64,000 nucleotides of DNA, from contig NZ_JBHUOP010000006.1 of assembly GCF_042683685.1 (NCBI RefSeq), positions 1 to 64,000 on the forward strand. The letters run 5' to 3'. Under the pieces are notes generated by a model. It did no database searches. It was given only the letters and a program-made list of their open reading frames with translations, and had not been told where the DNA came from. Positions 58,142-64,000 of this stretch are shown here, piece after piece; positions within the stretch are counted from its first letter, which is position 1, and each line of letters begins with the position of its first letter. The stretch comes from Timonella corticicola (GTDB taxonomy: Bacteria > Actinomycetota > Actinomycetes > Actinomycetales > Cellulomonadaceae). A program made the position numbers and the translations under genes.

Positions 58142-58186
58142 CAGCCGGGCCACCCACCTCCCGGCGGGGAGGGGACAGCCCGGCTG
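58142..58186 (-). terminator. Hairpin after hpt
   Basis: A 9-bp outer stem CAGCCGGGC (58142-58150 with 58178-58186) encloses a CTCCC/GGGAG inner stem, 30 nt past the hpt stop. No U-tract follows, so partial read-through into ftsH is possible. Confidence 0.5.
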
Positions 58187-58216
58187 CCAACTCGTCGAGA
58201 ATCTAAAAGAAACCCG

Positions 58217-58771
58217 TCAGCCTTCGTAGACGTGCGGAGCGAGCGTACCCACGTATGGGAGGCTGCGGTACTGCTCGGCATAGTCGAGTCCGTACCCGAC
58301 CACGAATTCGTTGGGGATGTCGAACCCGATGTACTTCACGTCAACCTCAACCTTGGCCGCATCAGGTTTACGCAGCATCGCGGCAACCTCGATCGAGGCG
58401 ACCCCGCGCGAACGCAGGTTCGAGATGAGCCAGGACAGCGTCAGACCCGAGTCAATGATGTCCTCGACGATGAGCACGTGACGGCCCGTCAGGTCCGCAT
58501 CCAGGTCCTTGAGAATCCGTACCACGCCCGAGGACTTCGTGCCCGAGCCATAGGACGACACGGCCATCCAGTCCATGGAGGTACGCGTGTGCTTGAGCTT
58601 GCGGGACAGGTCGGCCATCACCATGACAGCGCCTTTGAGCACCCCCACCAGCAGCACATCGCGGTCCGCATAGTCGGCGTCGATCTGCGCCGCCAGTTCA
58701 TCAAGCTTGTCCGAGATCTGTTGCTCGGTCAGCAGGATGTGCTTGATGTCTTGTTCACGTGCAGAACCCAC
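58217..58771 (-). CDS. hpt: Hypoxanthine phosphoribosyltransferase
   Basis: Purine salvage enzyme making IMP and GMP. GTG 58771 with GAGGAG 7 nt upstream gives 184 residues; the frame extends 25 codons further with no family similarity. The PRPP loop VLIVEDIIDSGLTLSWL, LVGVLKGAV and YGLDYAEQYRSLPYVG are typical. It is 75 nt after tilS. Confidence 0.96.
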   Translation of the reverse strand: MGSAREQDIKHILLTEQQISDKLDELAAQIDADYADRDVLLVGVLKGAVMVMADLSRKLKHTRTSMDWMAVSSYGSGTKSSGVVRILKDLDADLTGRHVLIVEDIIDSGLTLSWLISNLRSRGVASIEVAAMLRKPDAAKVEVDVKYIGFDIPNEFVVGYGLDYAEQYRSLPYVGTLAPHVYEG

Positions 58772-58846
58772 GGGGATGCTCCTCGATGTCGAAGATGTTG
58801 CGTACTTGCAAGAGTGTGAAGTGGCGCGGGACGTTCCGCGGCGCAC

Positions 58847-59929
58847 TCATTCAAGGGTAGGCGGTGAGATGGTGATGTGACCACTCGCCCGCCACGCTGT
58901 GAACGCCCCCGGGAGGTCAATTGGTTTTTGTCCACGCCAGTGCGTGACGAGGCGTTCGATTTCCTCGACATGCCGGTATTTCAGCGGTCCAGCGGGCACT
59001 CCGGCTCTGAGCGCAGCGGCCCGTAGCGCCCTCGTGCGCAGCGCCCGTGGCGCTGTTTCGAGAGGCGCGAGGCGCAGTGTGACGTGCATTGCATTTCTGC
59101 TTTCCGACGAGTCGGGTACGGTTCCCAGCCCCGCACCCTCAGCATCGGGCTGGCCTGCGTTCGGTTCTCGCGCCACAAGTGCCTGCGTCAGCAATTCCTC
59201 TGCAAGCGCGTCGAGCGCATCGGCGTCATCCTGCGACTGGGCGGCTGTGCGTGCGAGGGTGTCCGCGATCCGCGGACCCAGTATCTCGTCGAGAAGCGGC
59301 AGAACCCGGCCACGCACCTGCGACCGCAACGGACCATCATGCGCAGCTAGGTTGGTGGGATCCACCCAGAACTCAAGACTCGCGTGTGCGCAGACGGCCT
59401 CCGTGTCGGCGCGGGTGAGAGCGAGATAGGGACGGCGGAAGATGCCGATACGTGGGCGCATTCCTGCGAGCGAGCGCGTGCCGGAGCCTCTGGCAAGGCC
59501 GAGCAGGACGGTTTCGGCTTGGTCGTCGAGCGTGTGCCCGAGCAGCACGGTGTGCGCTTCATGCCGTTGCGCGAGTTCGGTGAGCGCGCGGTAGCGAGCA
59601 GTGCGAGCCGCTGCCTCAAGGCCTCCGGTCCCGGCACCTTGAGGCACTTTCACGCGCACGGTTTCGACGATGTCGATGCCCAGTTCCTGGCAGGCGTGTG
59701 CTGCTGTGGCGATCACCGTATCGGAGCCGGGTTGCAGTCCGTGGTCAACGAGGAATGCCGCGGTACGCCATCCCTGCCGCCGTGCGAGAAACGCGAGTTC
59801 GCTGGCGAGCGCAAGCGAATCTGCACCGCCTGAGCACGCGACCGCGATGGTAGCCCCCGGCCCCAGATCGGCCAGTTCGGCCCGCAATGCGTTGCGGGCG
59901 CGCATGACCGCGCGAGGAGGTGTGGTCAC
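58847..59929 (-). CDS. tilS: tRNA(Ile)-lysidine synthetase
   Basis: Adds lysine to C34 of tRNA-Ile(CAU). The ATP-pyrophosphatase P-loop SGGADS is at residues 33-38, with HGLQPGS and GHTLDDQAETVLLGLARGSGTRSLAGM downstream. At 360 residues it is the short actinobacterial form. GTG 59929 overlaps the zincin stop as GTGA. Confidence 0.95.
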   Translation of the reverse strand: MTTPPRAVMRARNALRAELADLGPGATIAVACSGGADSLALASELAFLARRQGWRTAAFLVDHGLQPGSDTVIATAAHACQELGIDIVETVRVKVPQGAGTGGLEAAARTARYRALTELAQRHEAHTVLLGHTLDDQAETVLLGLARGSGTRSLAGMRPRIGIFRRPYLALTRADTEAVCAHASLEFWVDPTNLAAHDGPLRSQVRGRVLPLLDEILGPRIADTLARTAAQSQDDADALDALAEELLTQALVAREPNAGQPDAEGAGLGTVPDSSESRNAMHVTLRLAPLETAPRALRTRALRAAALRAGVPAGPLKYRHVEEIERLVTHWRGQKPIDLPGAFTAWRASGHITISPPTLE

Positions 59930-61095
59930 GCCGCGTTGTCTCCGGTTTCGGTGGATTCGTCAGGTGTTGGCTCCGCCGCTTTGGAAGCGTCCAGCAGCAC
60001 ATCAGTGCGCTCAACCCATAGAGCAACCTGCTCCAGCTCCGCAACGGTTGGGAGGAACTCGGGCGCTGTGAACACCCGATTGAAGCCCTCGATCCCCACT
60101 CGCTTCTGTGCCTCGCGCACGAAGTGCGCTCCTACCCGATACTGAGTCGATTTCTGATCGAGTCCGCTGACCCGCCCTAACGTCGCCACAAGGCGTTTGC
60201 TCTCTTTGCGACGAGCATCAAATTTCCGGCGCAGCATACGTCGCGCGGGAAGCACGGAGGCTGGCACGAGATCCATGATGACTTCTGCATGTCCCTCCAA
60301 CACGGTCATGAGCGCGGTGATCCTCGCGATCTCCTCGCGCTGCTGATCGTTCAGGAGCCGGTCAATGACCGAGTCCCTGCCGCGTAGCGATTCCGCGAGC
60401 GCACGCGCCCATTCAAGCAGCGAACTCTCCGAGTCGAAACTCCGCACGACCGTTTCAAGGCGTTCGCGCATGTAGCCTGGCAGCCAGTCGGCAGCAGCGA
60501 ACTGGAGCGCGTGCGTGTACTCGTGCAGGGACACCCACAACGCGAACTGCTTGAGGTCAACCGCCATCGCACGTTGGAAGACGAGCACGTTTGGAGCCAC
60601 GAGCAGAAGTTGGCCCGGAGAACTACCCCGTTCACGAGTGGACTCGAGGTTGGGTGCGAACTGTCCGAGTGTTTTCTGCGCCAAGAACGTGAGCACGGCA
60701 GTGGTCTCAACCGTCCCGTTCAGGTCGCTCGGGTCTGGGACCCCCTCAAGCGGCTCCGCCTCATCCACGCCGAACAGATCCGCCATGGACTTGGCCGCGT
60801 AGTGTGCCCAGCCCGGACGATCCACGACAAGGACATCGGCCAGATGGTCCGTGTGAAGATCCAGATGCCGTGCGCTCGGCTGTAGTCTGCTCGTGGCTCG
60901 CACATGTTTCTCTGCAACGGCCGCCTGCTCTCGCAACGCAGACACGACCTCCTCAGCCTTGAGTTTCGAGACTCCTGGACCGGGGTTGACGATAGTGCCC
61001 ACAAGGCGGGCCGACTTCTCCCAGGAGGTTTGCGGCTGAGGCCGTGAGCGGACAAGAGGAGCCGCGAGTTCCTTCACGAACTCCTTGAACTGCAT
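59926..61095 (-). CDS. Zincin-type metalloprotease, DUF2342 family
   Basis: A 389-residue protein with the zinc motif HEYTH (191-195) and the later EGHAEVIMD, the third-ligand region of this actinobacterial family (sometimes labelled coenzyme F420 biosynthesis-associated, though that role is not established). No signal peptide is visible. ATG 61095 follows GGCGGGAAC. Placement between dacB and tilS is the usual context. Proteolytic activity and substrate are unproven. Confidence 0.88.
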   Translation of the reverse strand: MQFKEFVKELAAPLVRSRPQPQTSWEKSARLVGTIVNPGPGVSKLKAEEVVSALREQAAVAEKHVRATSRLQPSARHLDLHTDHLADVLVVDRPGWAHYAAKSMADLFGVDEAEPLEGVPDPSDLNGTVETTAVLTFLAQKTLGQFAPNLESTRERGSSPGQLLLVAPNVLVFQRAMAVDLKQFALWVSLHEYTHALQFAAADWLPGYMRERLETVVRSFDSESSLLEWARALAESLRGRDSVIDRLLNDQQREEIARITALMTVLEGHAEVIMDLVPASVLPARRMLRRKFDARRKESKRLVATLGRVSGLDQKSTQYRVGAHFVREAQKRVGIEGFNRVFTAPEFLPTVAELEQVALWVERTDVLLDASKAAEPTPDESTETGDNAA

Positions 61096-61230
61096 CGTGT
61101 TCCCGCCTTACCAAGCACCCTGAGTGCCTACCGTGCTTTTTTGCCTGTGGGTCCATGGCCCGTGGCCTTTTCCCGGGTCACTGCCACGTCATATGCTTCC
61201 GTACCGCAGATGTGTCCCCTTGAACTTAGC

Positions 61231-62649
61231 CTAGTTGCAGCCGCATTCCGAGACTTTTTCCACGAATGCGTCGACAGCGCGCCGCACACCCCACTGAGCG
61301 CCAGGCTCTGTCTTGTCTGCGATCACAACAAAGTTCAGTTGCCTCTGGTCAAGTGTGACAAGGGTGCCCGCGAGCGCAGTCACCCCCGTCAAAGATCCGG
61401 TCTTGGCGCGTACGAGCCCTCGTCCATTGCGTAACTCGTAGCGATCGTGCAAAGTTCCGTTCAGGTAGCCAACCGGAAGATTGATCACTCCAGTGTTCAG
61501 GTGCGGGTACTCCGGGGAAACCATGAGATTCAAAATGTCGTTGACCAGTTGAGCCGTCACCCGCGATGTGTCTCCAAGGCCCGAGCAGTCCACCAGGTCC
61601 ACGCCAGTCGTGTTGAGGCCAAGTTTCTCAAGTCCCTGAACCACAGCAGTCGTGGCTCCCGCGAACGATGCGGGCAAACCACGGTCAAGCGCAATCGTAT
61701 GACCCACGATCTCTGTGATGGCGTTGTCAGAGGTCTTCAGGAAATACGAGACGATATCGGCGATGGGCGCTGATTTCACCTCCGCGATCACCGCCTCGTT
61801 GCCCGTGCTCATTGCCACGCCAGGTGAGTTGAACGTCCGATGCGAGACCTTCCCCTCGACGGTGATACCGCGCTCCTTGAGACGTTCCGCGAATATCTTG
61901 GCTGCCTCAACCTCAGGATCACGGTAACGGGCCGCGTATTCGCCCTCACCCTTGCGCGCCACGTCAACCGCGAATGCGGACACAGGTGCCACCCAGCCCG
62001 CTGAAACGCTGTTCTCTTCCCACGGCCCGATGTCGTTGCCAATGAAAATCGAGTCATCCACATAGAGCCGCACCGTCTCGGTTCCATCAAGCTTCAGCCT
62101 GCTCGCCGCCTGATCCGAGAGTTCCGCCAGCCCTGCATAGCCGTTGGTCGTCGTGACGTCCCCCGCCTCTGCGGCAAGCATCATGTCGCCCTCACCAGCC
62201 AGGTAGAGGCTGTCACCGGATCGTAGAACCCGAGTCCGGAGCTGTTTGTCGTGATTGAGCTGATCCAAGGCGACAACCGCAGTCAGAAGTTTCTGGACGG
62301 AGGCAGGGACAACCCGCTTCGTTGGATTGTGGCTCGCGATGATCTCCCCACTCTGAGAATCGGATACCACCACGGCGACGCTCTTACCGAGCACATCCTC
62401 GTCATCGACCAGTTCATCGACGAGTTCTTGAACGGCGGCGGCTGACGGGATGGATCCGTCGAGCGCATGGTTCGGCACCTCGATTGTGTCTGAGGACTCA
62501 GGGAACACCACCGTGGGGAACGGCTCGGGCGCAGGTATCTCCGGCGAATTGGTCAACATGCCGGGCACGCGGTCATTGATGTCCGCCCACACGTATCCGC
62601 CCGCTCCGATGAGCGCGATCACGAGTGTGCCGCTGACTACTTTCGACAT
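61231..62649 (-). CDS. dacB: D-alanyl-D-alanine carboxypeptidase/endopeptidase (PBP4, family S13)
   Basis: Peptidoglycan-trimming penicillin-binding protein. From ATG 62649 it is 472 residues with an N-terminal signal anchor (about 5-22). The catalytic triad motifs are SVQK (Ser117-Lys120), SDN (LKTSDNAITE) and KTG (RAKTGSLTG). Family S13 inserts are present between motif one and two. It is divergent from ppa across about 295 nt. Confidence 0.94.
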   Translation of the reverse strand: MSKVVSGTLVIALIGAGGYVWADINDRVPGMLTNSPEIPAPEPFPTVVFPESSDTIEVPNHALDGSIPSAAAVQELVDELVDDEDVLGKSVAVVVSDSQSGEIIASHNPTKRVVPASVQKLLTAVVALDQLNHDKQLRTRVLRSGDSLYLAGEGDMMLAAEAGDVTTTNGYAGLAELSDQAASRLKLDGTETVRLYVDDSIFIGNDIGPWEENSVSAGWVAPVSAFAVDVARKGEGEYAARYRDPEVEAAKIFAERLKERGITVEGKVSHRTFNSPGVAMSTGNEAVIAEVKSAPIADIVSYFLKTSDNAITEIVGHTIALDRGLPASFAGATTAVVQGLEKLGLNTTGVDLVDCSGLGDTSRVTAQLVNDILNLMVSPEYPHLNTGVINLPVGYLNGTLHDRYELRNGRGLVRAKTGSLTGVTALAGTLVTLDQRQLNFVVIADKTEPGAQWGVRRAVDAFVEKVSECGCN

Positions 62650-62944
62650 CAGTCCCACGGTCGGTTCATTCCTTTGGCTAATTGCGGTTGGGCATACACG
62701 GTACCGCACGCATTGCTGGTTGCACTGTCAATCAGCGTCGCCACGGACACCTCTCGCATCGGCGGGTCGGCCATGCGGGTGAGTCCAGCCTATGGGTGCG
62801 GGACACGGATCACAACGATTTACCCCATGTCGCGTAGGATTGTCGTTTACCCTTGAGAAGGTCAGGAAGACCTGCTTACCAGTCTAATAAAGACACCTCC
62901 TAGGCGCGTAACCCGCCCAGGTCATGGTGCATCGGAGGAACATC
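62650..62944. other. dacB / ppa divergent promoter region
   Basis: No gene is supported. An AGGTC-AGGAA-GACCT dyad lies near 62869-62883, followed by TCTAATAAAG, about 50-80 nt before ppa. I see no clean -35/-10 pair. Confidence 0.3.
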
Positions 62945-63445
62945 GTGGAATTCGACGTCACTATCGAGATTCCCAAAGGTCAACGCAACAAGTACGAGGT
63001 TGACCACAAGACGGGCCGAATCCGTCTGGACCGCATGCTCTTTACATCGACTCGTTACCCAGATGACTACGGTTTCATTGAGGGCACTCTTGGTGAGGAC
63101 GGCGACCCGCTGGACGCACTGGTACTGCTCGATGAGCCAACGTTTCCTGGGTGTTTGATCAACTGTCGCGCTTTGGGCATGTTCCGCATGTCCGATGAGG
63201 CCGGCGGCGATGACAAGGTGCTGTGCGTACCAACCGCTGATCAGCGTGCGGCGTGGCGTCAGGACATCGATGACGTGTCCGATTTCCACCGCCTTGAGGT
63301 TCAGCACTTCTTCGAGGTCTACAAGGACCTGGAACCAGGCAAGTCAGTAGAAGGCGCCCACTGGGTGGGTCGTGCAGAAGCTGAGGCAGAGATTGTCCGT
63401 TCGTTCGAGCGTGCGAAGGAAGCCGGCTACTACCACGATCACTAA
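62945..63445 (+). CDS. ppa: Inorganic pyrophosphatase
   Basis: Soluble family I enzyme hydrolysing pyrophosphate. GTG 62945 is chosen because GGAGGA lies 6 nt upstream and the protein then begins VEFDVTIEIPKGQ, as in other members; an ATG 21 nt earlier lacks support. The 166 residues include RNKYEVDHKTG, DDYGFIEGTLGEDGDPLD (metal-binding acidic cluster) and the C-terminal HWVGRAEAE. It has its own terminator. Confidence 0.97.
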   Translation: MEFDVTIEIPKGQRNKYEVDHKTGRIRLDRMLFTSTRYPDDYGFIEGTLGEDGDPLDALVLLDEPTFPGCLINCRALGMFRMSDEAGGDDKVLCVPTADQRAAWRQDIDDVSDFHRLEVQHFFEVYKDLEPGKSVEGAHWVGRAEAEAEIVRSFERAKEAGYYHDH

Positions 63446-63590
63446 GGGCATTGCGCGTGGTAGGGGCCGCAGCGTTGCAAGGCACCTGCCAACGAGTAAT
63501 CGGACGTAAGTGATCGTCCACACGCACGACCACCAAAGGGGTCGTGTCTCTTCCACTCTTCTGAGCAGTTCGGTGGATGACTTACATACG

Positions 63591-63624
63591 AGTGGGTCTT
63601 GGCCTTTAGCCAAGACCCACTTTT
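63591..63624 (+). terminator. Intrinsic terminator of ppa
   Basis: A 13-bp perfect stem (63591-63603 with 63609-63621), 5-nt loop and TTT tail on the plus strand. It may also end the convergent NlpC/P60 gene. Confidence 0.85.
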
Positions 63625-63651
63625 GTGTCTTCTAGTCGATGCTGGACTAGG

Positions 63652-64000
63652 TTACGGGCGTCCTGCGTATGGCATGAGCCGAGAGTCGTACCGTACCGAG
63701 GTGATCCGCAGAGGCACGCCAGGCTGTGACGCCTCGATCATCTGACCGTCGCCGATGTACATTGCGACGTGTGTGATCGAGTCGGCATCGTTTGTGGCCG
63801 CACCGGACCCCCAGAACAACAGGTCGCCTGGCCGCATGTCCGAGATCTTGATCTTGAGCACCTGCTTGTACTGCGAGCGGGACGTACGGGTGATGTTCAC
63901 TCCGGCCGCCGCCCAGGCAACCGACGTCAGCCCTGAGCAGTCGAACGCGTTGGGCCCGGTCCCACCGAACTGGTAGGGCTTCCCAAGATGCTTGCGGGCC
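63652..64000 (-). CDS. NlpC/P60-family cell wall hydrolase (5' part outside the window)
   Basis: Only the C-terminal 115 or so residues are in view, reading past the window edge. The catalytic Cys lies in NAFDCSGL and the His in THVAMYIGDG, with GKPYQFGG upstream, a standard NlpC/P60 endopeptidase domain acting on peptidoglycan stem peptides. The conserved MIEASQPG and C-terminal YAGRP follow. A GTG at 63900 is internal and should not be taken as the start. Confidence 0.9.
   Translation of the reverse strand, partial: ARKHLGKPYQFGGTGPNAFDCSGLTSVAWAAAGVNITRTSRSQYKQVLKIKISDMRPGDLLFWGSGAATNDADSITHVAMYIGDGQMIEASQPGVPLRITSVRYDSRLMPYAGRP

Noticed and set aside
1..64000. CRISPR arrays, tRNA or rRNA genes, riboswitches
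   Set aside because: Reading both strands I found no regularly spaced direct repeats, no tRNA T-arm/acceptor pattern and no riboswitch core I could recognise. A covariance search could still find something missed.

Overview
The window is a chromosomal segment of a moderately high-GC actinobacterium (Actinomycetota), most likely in or near the Micrococcales. The evidence is the gene content and order: mshA (mycothiol), carD, lsr2, a SenX3/RegX3-type two-component pair, a DUF3180 gene beside folK, a DUF2342 zincin beside tilS, and the order zincin-tilS-hpt-ftsH-folE-folP-folBK-DUF3180. I cannot name the genus from sequence alone. No tRNA, rRNA, CRISPR array, intact transposase or replication origin was recognised.

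Layout. (1) 292-2751: rlmB and cysS, the distal end of the conserved actinobacterial carD-ispD-ispF-cysS-rlmB cluster. (2) 2752-17300: an accessory block separating cysS from ispF. It holds an AT-richer three-gene unit (secreted cysteine-protease-like protein, two-TM membrane protein, lipoprotein), a carbohydrate unit (GH3 glycosidase, two permeases, binding protein, LacI regulator with clear operators), a decayed paralogue of the lipoprotein next to nested inverted repeats, and a PLP enzyme / FAD sugar-acid oxidase / TetR group. (3) 17301-18619: ispF and ispD. (4) 18620-24361: a second accessory block with a large secreted GH53 endo-galactanase and an Ig-like repeat protein. (5) 24362-25696: carD and a divergent LpqE-like lipoprotein. 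(6) 25956-34221: phosphate module pstSCAB, a P-loop kinase, RegX3/SenX3 and divergent phoU, with candidate Pho boxes. (7) 34636-38304: gpmA, mshA, a stand-alone BFD-type Fe-S protein and a lactonase-family propeller. (8) 38461-51321: lsr2, lysS, an NAD/pantothenate run (nadC, nadB, panD, panC, DUF2520) and two tandem pairs of PH-domain membrane proteins. (9) 51350-61095: the folate/ftsH/hpt/tilS run, including an unusually long FolB-FolK fusion. (10) 61231-64000: dacB, ppa and a truncated NlpC/P60 hydrolase.

How the genes work together. The GH3/ABC/LacI set is a self-contained oligosaccharide uptake and cleavage unit under local repression; the secreted GH53 enzyme 6 kb away could feed such a system, but a shared substrate is not shown. 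The Pst/SenX3/RegX3/PhoU set is a complete phosphate sensing and uptake module. From 61095 down to about 39087 almost everything reads on the minus strand with many 1-4 nt overlaps, forming long housekeeping operons for folate, NAD, pantothenate and tRNA functions.

The most unusual material is the three-gene unit at 3074-5965. A hairpin element with a completely conserved 27-nt loop and a covarying stem lies 7 nt past the lipoprotein stop. The same hairpin, still carrying the last codons of a second lipoprotein gene, sits upstream of the unit at 6331-6452. A third, frameshifted lipoprotein relic abuts the lacI stop at 13292. This looks like the residue of a multi-copy cassette array. Dispersed palindromic repeats and a tandem structured repeat between phoU and gpmA are further unexplained elements.
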